NCBI RefSeq assembly: GCF_014672835.1
Contig: NZ_CP060244.1
Location: 1,405,001 to 1,469,000, forward strand
Source: Entomobacter blattae
Lineage (GTDB): Bacteria; Pseudomonadota; Alphaproteobacteria; Acetobacterales; Acetobacteraceae
Length of the DNA: 64,000 nucleotides
Reading direction: 5' to 3'
Made by a program: the position numbers and the translations under genes. The notes below the pieces were generated by a model, which was given only the letters and a program-made list of their open reading frames with translations, was not told where the DNA came from and did no database searches. Positions 8,680-17,134 of this stretch are shown piece by piece; position 1 is the stretch's first letter, and every line of letters starts with the position of its first letter.

Positions 8680-8712
8680 TTTGCAGACCCTCTTGCATAG
8701 CCTTTAATGGCG
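8614..8712. repeat. Right copy of the 99-bp direct repeat flanking ccdAB
   Basis: This copy contains the true virB6 3' end (ending at 8676) and the start of the truncated small gene. It lies eight bases after the ccdB stop. Together with 7822-7920 it brackets a 693-bp segment holding only ccdAB. The length is far beyond a normal insertion-sequence target duplication, so homologous exchange with a related T4SS locus or a tandem duplication is more likely. Confidence 0.9.
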
Positions 8713-9704
8713 TTTGTAGCGGCTTTGGCAGCCCCTGCACCACCACTGGCAGCCGCTGTTGCGGCATCAGCGACCTTACTGCCAAGCCCAGCACCTGCGT
8801 CAGAAGAAGGAGCCGAAAGGGCTTTACCACTTCCTCCGCCACCACTATTCAGAGCACGGGTAATGTCTGGAATATGTCCTGCTACGCCGCTACCCCAATG
8901 GGCTGCAATGGAAGGTATTTTCATAATGATAAAGAATGACATCGCAGCCAGAAGCCCCAGAGAGGCTGTAGCGTTCAAGGCAGGAAAATTCCCTTCAGTA
9001 ACTGACTTAACTCCGTTTAAGCCGTTCTTAAAAAATTGCATGATCATACCGTAAGACATGGCACAGATCACGACGACGATAGCGTGATTAACGACAGTTC
9101 CCATCCATTTTTCAAAAAGGCCTTTGGTGGGTTTGAACAACAGACAGAAAATAAAAGCGGGCCCAAAACAGATTGCAATGCCAAGCAGAAATTTGGACAT
9201 GGCTAAAATACCCGCCATCATGGCGCAGAGAAGAACGGAGAGCACTAACACGTTAAAGGCACAGATCATCAGGACAATTCCTCCTCCAGAAAAGAAGCTG
9301 CTATGATCCCACATACCAAAAGAGGACTTGATTGCCAGTTCAAGACACTGGTCTATGGTATTGGCTACACTACCGGAAGAAGAAGCACTTCCTGTAACCA
9401 GAGCCTGTGAAACCTGATCAGGAAGGGTAACGGCTAAATGGGCAAGGGTTGTCTGATAAAACCCACCCACACCGGCAATCCCCACAATCAGGGCTGTTCT
9501 GATATAACGTTGGAAGAATTGACCTAAAGAGCCCCCACCATCGGCATAAAGAAGTTGCATTCCTTCCATGAGAAACATCATGGTCATGGCTATACCAACA
9601 ACAGGAGTTGCCATTTGTGCTACTAAGGCAACTTGGGTAGAAACGTAATTCAGGATAACGTTATCCATAGTGTTGAAGAACTGTGTTGTAATCTGAAAAG
9701 TCAT
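8676..9704 (-). CDS. virB6: VirB6/TrbL-family T4SS inner-membrane channel protein
   Basis: A 342-residue polytopic membrane protein. Hydrophobic segments lie near residues 28-48, 72-92, 145-175, 180-200, 215-235 and 260-282, which fits VirB6, the inner-membrane channel component. The C-terminus is Gly/Ala/Ser-rich and low in complexity (about residues 290-335), as in many VirB6 proteins. The start overlaps the stop of the EexN-like lipoprotein gene by four bases. Its 3' end lies in the right 99-bp repeat. Confidence 0.88.
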   Translation of the reverse strand: MTFQITTQFFNTMDNVILNYVSTQVALVAQMATPVVGIAMTMMFLMEGMQLLYADGGGSLGQFFQRYIRTALIVGIAGVGGFYQTTLAHLAVTLPDQVSQALVTGSASSSGSVANTIDQCLELAIKSSFGMWDHSSFFSGGGIVLMICAFNVLVLSVLLCAMMAGILAMSKFLLGIAICFGPAFIFCLLFKPTKGLFEKWMGTVVNHAIVVVICAMSYGMIMQFFKNGLNGVKSVTEGNFPALNATASLGLLAAMSFFIIMKIPSIAAHWGSGVAGHIPDITRALNSGGGGSGKALSAPSSDAGAGLGSKVADAATAAASGGAGAAKAATNAIKGYARGSAK

Positions 9705-10033
9705 TTATCAGGTTCCTTATTTTCTGTGCTGTCATTTTTCTTTTCAGTCCATGCCCAGGGATGTTTTGGATCAAAACCTTTTGTAATATCAGGGGAGTTA
9801 ACGGGCTCGTCTTTCTTGCCAATGGCCCAAACCTGTGTTTGGGCGCTCATGGCGTTCTGGCAATCAAGTGAAACCTCAAGATTGGCATCCTTCTTGCACT
9901 CAACGATCCGTTTTACCCGTTCCTCGGTGTGGGCAATATACCATTCCCTGGTCTGCGCCTTTTTCTCGCAGGCGGAGAGGAGGAGGGGGATTGTGAAGAG
10001 GGAGAGGGCGCATGTTCTGGTGATTTTCTTCAT
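9701..10033 (-). CDS. EexN-family lipoprotein (possible entry exclusion)
   Basis: A 110-residue protein with a lipoprotein signal (hydrophobic residues 9-20, lipobox LLSAC with Cys at 22). The mature part has REWYIAHTEERVKRIVEC then DCQNAMSA, the Cys-containing pattern of EexN-type entry exclusion lipoproteins encoded next to virB5 and virB6. These reduce redundant transfer between cells that carry the same system. The C-terminal IGKKDEPVNSPDITKGFD resembles the end of VirB5 (IGNKDDPITSPDITQGF), which suggests the tail was copied between neighbours or is selected in both. Confidence 0.7.
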   Translation of the reverse strand: MKKITRTCALSLFTIPLLLSACEKKAQTREWYIAHTEERVKRIVECKKDANLEVSLDCQNAMSAQTQVWAIGKKDEPVNSPDITKGFDPKHPWAWTEKKNDSTENKEPDK

Positions 10034-10035
10034 GA

Positions 10036-10767
10036 TCAGAATCCTTGTGTAATATCGGGTGAGGTGATGGGATCGTCCTTATTGCCAATCGCCATTCTCA
10101 ATACTGCCCGGTTTCGCTCCATTTCCAAAACATCAAGTTGGGCTTTCTGTAACATTGCCATGAGCTGTATCTTGGCGGTCTCACCCTGTATCGTGCCCTG
10201 CATGGCGTTAATGCGTGTCTGAAGATCAAGAACCTCTTTGGGAGTAGAGGCAAACTGCAACTGTTCTGCCAGATCCTGTATATTATTCAGTTCGGCCATG
10301 TGGTTGTTATACGCCTTGAGGGCGACTGCCCGGTCATAGGCCCCTTTTTCGTCAAGTTCCTTCTGGATGGTATCAAGAGCCTGCATGGGAGAGAGGCTGT
10401 TAATCCGCTCCTGCATGGTCTGCATCATGTCATTGACCGTGCCGGAATAGTCCGAACTGCCATTGAAGGCATCAAGGTAAACCTTGCGCCAGTCTTCTGG
10501 CAGGTTCGCCTCGATCTTTTCGGCAGCCTGAGGCAGCAGGGTTGAGAAGACCGTATTGCCATTCAGTGATTTATACATGTTCATTGTGGTTTCCAGCTGC
10601 TGCTGCATGTTGGTAAGCTGGCTTTTGGCGGTAGAGACCTGCTGGAGAAGCTGCTCAATGGATGAGGGGTCTTTGACCACCACCTGTGCAGTTGCAGGAG
10701 AGGTTACAGCCCCATAGCCGAGTACGGAAATGGTCGTCAGAGAGAGAGCGAGAAGGTTTTTACGCAT
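10036..10767 (-). CDS. virB5: VirB5-family T4SS minor pilin
   Basis: VirB5 caps the T-pilus tip and helps recognise the recipient. From the ATG at 10767 the protein begins with a good signal peptide (MRKNLLALSLTTISVLG, cleavage probably after TAQ) and has AGGA eight bases upstream. A second possible start at 10803 overlaps the stop of the 53-residue gene (ATGA) and would add 12 residues before the signal peptide. The mature protein is helical, with SIEQLLQQVSTAKSQLTNMQQQLET and later PKEVLDLQTRINAMQGTIQG (each fragment typical of VirB5/TrbJ coiled coils). The C-terminus repeats the motif seen in the EexN-like neighbour. Confidence 0.85.
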   Translation of the reverse strand: MRKNLLALSLTTISVLGYGAVTSPATAQVVVKDPSSIEQLLQQVSTAKSQLTNMQQQLETTMNMYKSLNGNTVFSTLLPQAAEKIEANLPEDWRKVYLDAFNGSSDYSGTVNDMMQTMQERINSLSPMQALDTIQKELDEKGAYDRAVALKAYNNHMAELNNIQDLAEQLQFASTPKEVLDLQTRINAMQGTIQGETAKIQLMAMLQKAQLDVLEMERNRAVLRMAIGNKDDPITSPDITQGF

Positions 10768-10799
10768 GGCGTGTCCTGTAAGAATGGAAAGAAGATGGG

Positions 10800-10961
10800 T
10801 CATTGGAGAAACTCCTGAACAATAAGGGCGATACCGCTTAACAAAATCAGTTCAGGCAGGAAGGCATAAAGAAGGGTGCGGATTAGTATTTTCAGGCTTG
10901 TTCGACTCCTTATTTCTTCAGGGACAAGAGGTTTTGGTGGTTTGCGCTCAGAGGCTTTCAT
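10800..10961 (-). CDS. Small membrane protein in the virB operon (53 residues)
   Basis: No family recognised. The gene fills the gap between virB4 and virB5. Its ATG overlaps the virB4 stop by four bases, and its TGA overlaps an ATG that is in frame with virB5. A basic Pro-rich N-terminus (KASERKPPKPLVPEE) is followed by one clear hydrophobic segment (LLYAFLPELILLSGIALIV, about residues 31-49). Both overlaps and the membrane segment argue that this is a real T4SS-associated gene. Confidence 0.6.
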   Translation of the reverse strand: MKASERKPPKPLVPEEIRSRTSLKILIRTLLYAFLPELILLSGIALIVQEFLQ

Positions 10962-13573
10962 GGGCGTTTTTCCTCAAGCCTTTTCCAGAAGAGGGGCAGC
11001 CAGACTTTGGGGTCTGCACTCCCACACTGTTCAATCAGGGTGCGGATGATCTCGGCATTGTCTGGTGTGCCAGACAGAATGGCGATGTCATCGTCCATAT
11101 CCTCAAGACGCATGGAGGCCATGGCCGTCTCATCACCCTGCTTGATCAGGAACTGGCGGGACTGTGGGCTGATCTGCACCAGCTCTTCATATTCTGAAGG
11201 GGTCAGTTTCAGGCCGTCAATATAGTCTTCTGGCGCAGCACCCCGGTTGGAAAGCAGGATTTTGGTGGCCACTGACTGGACAATGGTCTTGCCAATCCGG
11301 CTTTCAAGCGCATCGTTCGGCTCTTGTGTAGCAAAAACATAGAGGCAGTCCTTCTTGCGGTCTGTTTTTAATCCCCGCTTGATCTCATAGTCGATGGTGG
11401 GGTCATCCAGATACTGGGCGAACTCGTCGAGCACGATCATCGCATGCCTCTTGCCATCTATGCTGGAGCGTATACGGTAAAGCAGATAGAAGAGCAGGGG
11501 TGTTCTGGCTGTTGGGGCTTCAACGTCTTTGGGCGTAATGAAGTCGGAGAGGTCAAAGCCGTAAATATCATTCCGGGAGAGGTCGATACTGTCTGTATCA
11601 TTGTCAAACAGCCAGCCATGCTGCCCCTCCCTGCACCATGGGGCCAACAGCTCATGCAGGCTGCTGCTTCCCTCTTCAACGGCCAGAAGCTGGACAAAAT
11701 GGGTCAGGGTGCGCCCCTCTTGGGGGAAGATGCTCTCTTTACCCATCATGGCCTCTACGGCCTGACCAATCACCTCTTCCTGTCTATGGCTGATCTCATT
11801 TTTTAATGATATTTCAGCCAGTAGTCTGATCAGGCGTTTGACAAAGGCCTTATTGGCGGTCGTGCCGTCCATCTGTAAAGGTTGCCAGCCTGTCGGCACG
11901 CCATCTTTCAGTTCCAGATAATGGCCTCCAAGGGCAAGGATAAGAGGGGCAAGTCCCTGATCCTTGTCATAAATGAACATGCGGGGAGAAAACTTGGTGG
12001 CATTGGCGAGCAGGGCTGATAGAAGGGTGGATTTGCCTGTGCCCGTCTCGCCCAGTATCAGGGTATGGCCTGCCGGCCTCTTGCCTTTGGCGTTCTCTTC
12101 TTCGGGGGTGGGGTGGAAGTTGAAATAATACGGACTGCCAATCCGTGTTCTGAACATCATCACCGCATCACCCCACGGGTTCCCGGAAGCCTTGCCTCTC
12201 GCATAAGAATGGAAGCTGTTAAAATCAAGGAAGTTCAGGGAGTTGATGGGAGCCGGGCGTGGGCGGTAAGTGGAATTGCCGGGCAGGGTGGCAAAGAAGG
12301 CCGCCTCACTGGCCTGGGCCACAGGCTGGGCAATGACCCCGCAGCTGTTAAGAAGCACACGGGCGGTGCGGGCTAAATCCTGTGCCTGTTTCTGGGTTTT
12401 GGCAAACACATGCAGCGTAAAATGATGTTGGCCAAGCAGGATACGCCGAGAAGCCACCGCATCTTCTCCCTCCCTGATCCCATTGATCTGGGAGAGTGCA
12501 GGATCGTTCGTGTCTTCCAGTTTGCGTCGTTGCAGGCTTAACAGCCATTTCGCAGATGGCAGGGAAAGGGTGGAAAAGCTTTGCGTTGTCAGAAACTCAA
12601 AATCGGCTTCCAGTAGCAGGTTAAACTGGCCTGCTTCTGTGTGTTCCTCATATTCCCTGATCTCAAGACCGGAAGAGAAAATGCTCTCATTTTCGAGCCT
12701 GATCTGGAACGCATCGCCCCACAGGCTGAAGACAGGCCGTGTATGGCAGAGATAATCACGGATTGCCCCTTGCACAACAGGAACCGGAGCCCAGTCATGA
12801 TTGACAAGAAAGGAGAGGAACTCAAGACCAGAAGAGAAAGCCAATCCTGTTTCTTCAGGGGTGATAGGATGCTCAATGATATGATTATCCAAAAGGTCGT
12901 TATCCATAACATCCTTTTGCTCTTCATCAAGAGTATCGGTCTCATCTTCTTCTACAAGATCATGGTTGGAAAGATTGATATGCTTGCCTGCCCTGTCCCG
13001 ATAGTAGATACCGAGCTGTTCAATCCCATAGGGTTTCATATGGCCCATGATCTGGCTTGAAATATCTTCCAAAGCCTTGATCGCCTCTTCCTGAAGATGG
13101 GCGATTTCTTCCTGTGTTTTCTTCTCAAACAGGCCAAGGCGTTTTTGCACCCGGTCAGCAATCGGATCGTAAATCAGGGTCAGGTAGAAACTGTTACCCC
13201 ATAATTTACGGTTGAGAAAACCTTTCTGGTAGTTATGGTCAAAATGGCGGGGAAAGAAGCCCTCCAGCCTTTCTTCAGGCGTATAATCAATCTCGTAATG
13301 GTGGTGATGGGTATAAAACTCCAGATGATCAGAGCCGATGCTTTTCAGGAGCTGGTTAAGGTCTTCTGTCCAGCCGCCCAAAGTGGCATCAGACTGGCAT
13401 TCAGGTGACCTGCCAGTGAGTTTGAAAATGGTCAGGAAGCGGCCCTGATCGGTGCTGATAATGGTATCTGTGACATGATGGAGATAGGGAATATAGGAAG
13501 AGACAACAGGCTCTTTGGTAAAGAGCCTGTCTGCTGCTGTCTCCCTTTTTGTTCTGTAAAAGGACAGTGTCAT
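10958..13573 (-). CDS. virB4: VirB4 T4SS ATPase
   Basis: VirB4 is the large ATPase at the cytoplasmic base of the T4SS and works with VirB11. From the ATG at 13573 the protein has 871 residues. The N-terminal domain begins MTLSFYRTKRETAADR, and the C-terminal ATPase domain shows Walker A (LGETGTGKSTLLSALL), a Walker B region (MIVLDEFAQYL) and the later FATQEPNDA segment. A longer frame upstream lies inside virB3 and is rejected; the chosen ATG overlaps the end of virB3. All ATPase motifs are intact. Confidence 0.93.
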   Translation of the reverse strand: MTLSFYRTKRETAADRLFTKEPVVSSYIPYLHHVTDTIISTDQGRFLTIFKLTGRSPECQSDATLGGWTEDLNQLLKSIGSDHLEFYTHHHHYEIDYTPEERLEGFFPRHFDHNYQKGFLNRKLWGNSFYLTLIYDPIADRVQKRLGLFEKKTQEEIAHLQEEAIKALEDISSQIMGHMKPYGIEQLGIYYRDRAGKHINLSNHDLVEEDETDTLDEEQKDVMDNDLLDNHIIEHPITPEETGLAFSSGLEFLSFLVNHDWAPVPVVQGAIRDYLCHTRPVFSLWGDAFQIRLENESIFSSGLEIREYEEHTEAGQFNLLLEADFEFLTTQSFSTLSLPSAKWLLSLQRRKLEDTNDPALSQINGIREGEDAVASRRILLGQHHFTLHVFAKTQKQAQDLARTARVLLNSCGVIAQPVAQASEAAFFATLPGNSTYRPRPAPINSLNFLDFNSFHSYARGKASGNPWGDAVMMFRTRIGSPYYFNFHPTPEEENAKGKRPAGHTLILGETGTGKSTLLSALLANATKFSPRMFIYDKDQGLAPLILALGGHYLELKDGVPTGWQPLQMDGTTANKAFVKRLIRLLAEISLKNEISHRQEEVIGQAVEAMMGKESIFPQEGRTLTHFVQLLAVEEGSSSLHELLAPWCREGQHGWLFDNDTDSIDLSRNDIYGFDLSDFITPKDVEAPTARTPLLFYLLYRIRSSIDGKRHAMIVLDEFAQYLDDPTIDYEIKRGLKTDRKKDCLYVFATQEPNDALESRIGKTIVQSVATKILLSNRGAAPEDYIDGLKLTPSEYEELVQISPQSRQFLIKQGDETAMASMRLEDMDDDIAILSGTPDNAEIIRTLIEQCGSADPKVWLPLFWKRLEEKRP

Positions 13574-13917
13574 GAGGATGACTCTCCTGTTTTTGTTTTT
13601 CTGTAGGGAAGATAAGGGCTGCCATAAGGGGCAGGGGCATAGCTTGTTCCACGCCATAGTCTGTGGAACGGGTTTTTCCAGCTATTAAAGAGCTTTGTTT
13701 TAAGGAATAAAAACAGAACCCTGAATATCCGGTCATCATGTTTGGACAGGGCATAGGCGGTGCCAAAAAGCACAGCAAAAATCACCAGAGCCCATATATG
13801 GATCAGCATGAACAGGCAGGCTGATACCATCAGAATGCCGATGGCTATATCCCTTGGCACTCCGAAGAAAGTGGGGAGCCGTGTAATGCCTTTAAGCAGC
13901 ATATGGGAATGGGGCAT
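13570..13917 (-). CDS. virB3: VirB3 T4SS inner-membrane protein
   Basis: VirB3 is a small inner-membrane component that associates with VirB4. The 115-residue protein has LLKGITRLPTFFGVP near the start, which matches the VirB3 pattern, then two hydrophobic segments (about residues 24-44 and 45-58) and a basic C-terminal tail. The start at 13917 has AAGGAG ten bases upstream and lies 12 bases after the virB2 stop. Confidence 0.85.
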   Translation of the reverse strand: MPHSHMLLKGITRLPTFFGVPRDIAIGILMVSACLFMLIHIWALVIFAVLFGTAYALSKHDDRIFRVLFLFLKTKLFNSWKNPFHRLWRGTSYAPAPYGSPYLPYRKTKTGESSS

Positions 13918-13928
13918 GGAGATTCTCC

Positions 13929-14261
13929 TTATGCACCAAGGCCAAAGAGGCCCGCAATATAAGACGCTGCTCCGATAATGATGAGGCCTACAGCAGGCTT
14001 GACGATGGAAGAGTAAGACAGAAAGCTGAACAGAACTCCTACACCAAGGCAGATAATACCAATCACCGCAGCAATCGGAGCGATAGTGAGCAACCATGAC
14101 TGGATAGAGGTTAAAGCCGAGGTACCATTGCTTAGGCCGCCAGCTGCAAAGCACAGGTCTGGCAGGTGTAGCAGGCCGATCACCAGAAAGGCAGCAAAGA
14201 AGAACTGCATAAAAAGAGAGGAAGAACAAAAAAAGAACAAGGATTTAGGGAAGGGTTTCAT
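13929..14261 (-). CDS. virB2: VirB2 major pilin
   Basis: The T-pilus subunit. From the ATG at 14261 the protein has 110 residues: a long signal peptide with a hydrophobic core (SLFMQFFFAAFLVIGLLHL) and cleavage probably after CFAA, then two hydrophobic helices (WLLTIAPIAAVIGIICLGVG and PAVGLIIIGAASYIAGLFG) joined by a short polar loop. This is the VirB2 plan. The start lies 17 bases inside the end of the 109-residue gene. Confidence 0.85.
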   Translation of the reverse strand: MKPFPKSLFFFCSSSLFMQFFFAAFLVIGLLHLPDLCFAAGGLSNGTSALTSIQSWLLTIAPIAAVIGIICLGVGVLFSFLSYSSIVKPAVGLIIIGAASYIAGLFGLGA

Positions 14262-14574
14262 AAAGAAGAGTTCCTTTAAGAGAGATGGAGAAGGAGGAAA
14301 GGGAGAGATGTTCAGCAAGCCAATGAAGGGCCCTGTGGGCTGATCGCCAAGACTTGGGTTTGCTGATATTCTGCCTGCGACAGATGACGAGATAGCGGGT
14401 ACTGTCCGTGCTGTTATTGTCCAGAAAGACAGGGACAAACACGCCATGGGTTTTCAATAGGGAAACCAGTCTGATATTTCTGGTGTGAAAATCCCGTAGC
14501 AGACGAACTTCATCGACAAGAACAGCATGGATAGGTTCAGAAGGCAGAAGAGGAGAAGACAGTAAATCAGTCAT
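14245..14574 (-). CDS. Unknown 109-residue protein between virB1 and virB2
   Basis: I do not recognise this protein. The ATG overlaps the virB1 stop (ATGACTGA) and the end overlaps the virB2 start, so it is embedded in the operon. It has no signal peptide or membrane segment. It is mixed alpha/beta in character (PIHAVLVDEVRLLRDFHTRN, then VFVPVFLDNNSTDSTRYLVI). The position suggests a cytoplasmic T4SS accessory or regulator, but this is inference. Confidence 0.55.
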   Translation of the reverse strand: MTDLLSSPLLPSEPIHAVLVDEVRLLRDFHTRNIRLVSLLKTHGVFVPVFLDNNSTDSTRYLVICRRQNISKPKSWRSAHRALHWLAEHLSLSSFSISLKGTLLYETLP

Positions 14575-15400
14575 GATCTTTTCCCTCTTCTTTGGCTGAA
14601 GGGGAGGCTATCTGCTTGACTGATGCAGGCGGTGTAACGACCTTTGAGGTAAACGCGTCATTATCATCGCTACTGGCAAAAACATCATGTCCCCCCTTTT
14701 GGGCTGACCTGTCCTGATGATCTGTCGTAACAGAGACTGTATCACCGTCACGCTCGGGAACACCGTCTGTATCATGGCGGGGTGAGGCGAGTAAGGCAGG
14801 AACCATAAGGGTTGAACTGGAGACATTGGCAGCAGCCAGTTGCACCAGTTTGCCCACATAGCCATTGGTAAAGCCCTTGCTGGTATTGCCTGTATTATAA
14901 CAGGAGAGGGCCTTGCGAAGCGCCTTTTGACCCACAGAGCCAGTCTCTGAAACCGCGCGGTTGTAACATTGGGCCAGAATTTTTGTCCCCCCACGGATAT
15001 TCTCGCAGGATTTAAAGACAGAAGTCCGGTCTAATCCAAGGCTGCGAAAGTTTGCTGAATTAACCTGCATATAGCCCGCATCAAAATTCAGCCTGTGAGT
15101 GGAAAGCCAGTCAAAGGTGGACTGGGCTTCCTGCATGTTCTGGGGCTGGCGTGGCAGTTTATAACGGCCATTGACGTGCACGGCATACTGGTTATCCCCG
15201 GACTCAGCCTTGATCAGATAGGCCGTAGTCAAGGGATGCACACCCACACTACAGTTCCTGGCTTTTTGTAAGACATTTAAAGAGATGATCTCGCGGGAAT
15301 GGGCTTTGCTTCCTGATGCAGGGAATAAAAGCCCGATAATGGCCAGCATCGACAGGGTCAGTGTCGGAAGCCTCATGCCGTTTATAGGTATTTTTGTCAT
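14567..15400 (-). CDS. virB1: VirB1 lytic transglycosylase
   Basis: VirB1 cuts peptidoglycan so the T4SS can cross the wall. The 277-residue protein has a signal peptide (hydrophobic at about 13-28) and an SLT domain. The catalytic Glu is probably E66 in IKAESGDNQYAV, followed by FDAGYMQVNSANF and later ALSCYNTGNTSKGFTNGYVGK (shown in part), all typical of the fold. The C-terminal 90 residues are low-complexity and Ser/Asp-rich. It is the first gene of the operon, so the promoter should lie in 15401-15513. Confidence 0.9.
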   Translation of the reverse strand: MTKIPINGMRLPTLTLSMLAIIGLLFPASGSKAHSREIISLNVLQKARNCSVGVHPLTTAYLIKAESGDNQYAVHVNGRYKLPRQPQNMQEAQSTFDWLSTHRLNFDAGYMQVNSANFRSLGLDRTSVFKSCENIRGGTKILAQCYNRAVSETGSVGQKALRKALSCYNTGNTSKGFTNGYVGKLVQLAAANVSSSTLMVPALLASPRHDTDGVPERDGDTVSVTTDHQDRSAQKGGHDVFASSDDNDAFTSKVVTPPASVKQIASPSAKEEGKDHD

Positions 15401-15460
15401 GGGAGTTATCCTGAGTGATAAAAGAAAATTGTTTTTTCAGGATTAATTCTATAATAATAA

Positions 15461-15484
15461 ATTTTATTTTGTCAAAAATAAAAT
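15461..15484. promoter_or_regulatory. AT-rich inverted repeat between divergent virB1 and trbM-like genes
   Basis: Two perfect 10-base arms (ATTTTATTTT and AAAATAAAAT) with a 4-base loop lie in the 113-bp gap from which virB1 and the trbM-like gene diverge. This could be an operator for both or a cruciform-prone spacer. A second dyad (ATACAT-ATC-ATGTAT) lies near 15917, before the secreted protein gene. Function is inferred from position only. Confidence 0.35.
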
Positions 15485-15513
15485 GAATTTATTAATCATG
15501 GAAAATACAAAAA

Positions 15514-15840
15514 ATGAGAAACTTATATATCCATCTCTATACAGTCGCTCTTTCAGTCTTCCTTGTTGGGGTGATGTTTATCTTTACCTCTCAGGCCCAT
15601 TCTGAAGACCCCTGTGCGGCCTTTCTCTGTATGGCTGGTAAAGCACAGGGCAGCCCATCAGGCGGGTGCCAGATGCCAGAAGAAAGCTTTTATAATATAA
15701 GGATATATACGGCATCTGGCTTTAATCATCATCTCACGGCGGAGGCCAGAAGGCGGTATCTTTTATCCTGTCATGGGGTGGGAATTAATCAGGCCATTCT
15801 GGACGAAATTATCGAGAAGTTTGGCTATGATTACGATTAA
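15514..15840 (+). CDS. TrbM-like conjugation-associated protein
   Basis: A 108-residue exported protein with a signal peptide (hydrophobic residues about 9-26, cleavage near SQAHS). The mature start DPCAAFLCMAGKAQG with its paired Cys, and a later Cys in YLLSCHG, match the TrbM/KikA family found beside conjugative pilus genes. TrbM is a periplasmic accessory protein whose role is poorly defined. It diverges from virB1 and is likely regulated with it. The ATG at 15514 is taken because the signal peptide begins there. Confidence 0.7.
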   Translation: MRNLYIHLYTVALSVFLVGVMFIFTSQAHSEDPCAAFLCMAGKAQGSPSGGCQMPEESFYNIRIYTASGFNHHLTAEARRRYLLSCHGVGINQAILDEIIEKFGYDYD

Positions 15841-15990
15841 TTAAAAAATATATTTATTTATTCAGAAAAATAAATTATATAACAAATATTGTTTATTAAA
15901 ACAAATAAGCATAAATACATATCATGTATATAAAGGTTATATGCATGACAAAAAACTTTCATTTATAGAAATTTATATGAGGATATGATT

Positions 15991-17061
15991 ATGACAGATA
16001 TTCGTTACCTTGATGGCAATTCTGGTGAGCTGGTTATCCGTTCAGGGGGAACTTCCTTTGAAGAATATGATGGGACAGCCGGCAACAGGGTTTCTCTGGA
16101 TTTCAGGGTTTCATCTGCACCGAATGTTACTGTGTCAGGACTGGGTTCTGACTCATTTATCATGGCTGCCAATAACGGCAACTACAATGTAACAGGTCTT
16201 TCCATTGATAATCGCATACCAGTCTTTGTTGATAATTCTGTTCAGAATGCTATCTTCACTCTTCAGGATGCTTTACTGGTCATGAATGGGGAGGGTGGGC
16301 GTGCCAATGCTACTGTCTATGATCGGGGAAATAGCCAGATTTGGGCTGGGAGTGGCACCATCAACCACACATTACAAAGCACAGCCACAGGTTCACAGCT
16401 ATTTGCAGGGAAAGAAACAGGCACGTTTAACCTTTCTGGTAGTGGACAGGCACCAGTCGATGTGATCCTGAATGCTGTCAAATCTGAAAGTGACAATTAC
16501 ACGGTCAATGTCAACAACAGTGCAGGGGCTACCCTGTTTGCATCTACTGGTCAGTTCTCTTTTACTGGCAGGAATACGGATCTGGTGCTCAATGACAACT
16601 CTGTTCAGCAGGGTGCATCTTCACAGTTAAATCTTTTGGGTGATGATACGCTTTGGTCTGGATCAGGAATTGTGTCAGCACTTTTATCTGGTAAGAATAA
16701 CACCATTGCTGTGAGTGGATCGGGAGCCATCAGCCTGACTGGTAATGGGGCTTCTGATGGGACGGTTTCGATCTTTACAGCTTCAGATGCTGGAACAGGC
16801 AAGGTCAGTTATGTGCAGGGGATAGAGCAGGCCAGTATTGATCTGAAGAACGCTTTTGATATTACCCTTGGGACAGGCAATGCTGTTATCAGTGACTTTA
16901 TCGGAAGCAGCAGTTTACAGAGTCTGCATCTGGCAGAAGGGCAGAGTGTAACAGGAGTTACTCATGCCAATGGCAATAGTGTGTTCAGTCTTTCAACTGG
17001 GAACACAGTTACCTTCCTCAACAATGCCACAGTCGATCAGAATATCTTTGCTGTTGCCTAA
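15991..17061 (+). CDS. Beta-repeat secreted protein of unknown function
   Basis: A 356-residue protein made almost wholly of short Gly/Asn/Ser-rich beta strands (SQIWAGSGTINHTLQS, LFAGKETGTFNLSGSG, DDTLWSGSGIVSALLSG). This suggests a parallel beta-helix or adhesin-like passenger. It has no Cys and no N-terminal signal peptide, so it may leave the cell by a type I-like route or be a substrate of another system. The ATG at 15991 is preferred over 15985 because GAGG lies eight bases upstream. The style resembles the broken protein at 1-1368. A strong terminator follows at 17088. Confidence 0.7.
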   Translation: MTDIRYLDGNSGELVIRSGGTSFEEYDGTAGNRVSLDFRVSSAPNVTVSGLGSDSFIMAANNGNYNVTGLSIDNRIPVFVDNSVQNAIFTLQDALLVMNGEGGRANATVYDRGNSQIWAGSGTINHTLQSTATGSQLFAGKETGTFNLSGSGQAPVDVILNAVKSESDNYTVNVNNSAGATLFASTGQFSFTGRNTDLVLNDNSVQQGASSQLNLLGDDTLWSGSGIVSALLSGKNNTIAVSGSGAISLTGNGASDGTVSIFTASDAGTGKVSYVQGIEQASIDLKNAFDITLGTGNAVISDFIGSSSLQSLHLAEGQSVTGVTHANGNSVFSLSTGNTVTFLNNATVDQNIFAVA

Positions 17062-17087
17062 TTCTCCAACTTAAACCTACAAGCAGG

Positions 17088-17114
17088 GAAAGGCCGCATA
17101 CCATGCGGCCTTTC
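17088..17114. terminator. Strong intrinsic terminator after the secreted protein gene
   Basis: A perfect 12-bp stem (GAAAGGCCGCAT / ATGCGGCCTTTC) with a 3-base loop lies 26 bases after the stop of the secreted protein gene. The T tract after it is weak on the plus strand (TTGTGTGTT). The structure is symmetrical and could also serve the converging RelBE-type operon. Confidence 0.75.
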
Positions 17115-17134
17115 TTGTGTGTTACGTGTAGACT

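Noticed and set aside
13570-14229. 220-codon frame reading upstream of VirB3
   Set aside because: Its first half overlaps virB2 in another frame and has many Cys and Trp; the VirB3 protein starts at the ATG at 13917 with a good ribosome binding site.
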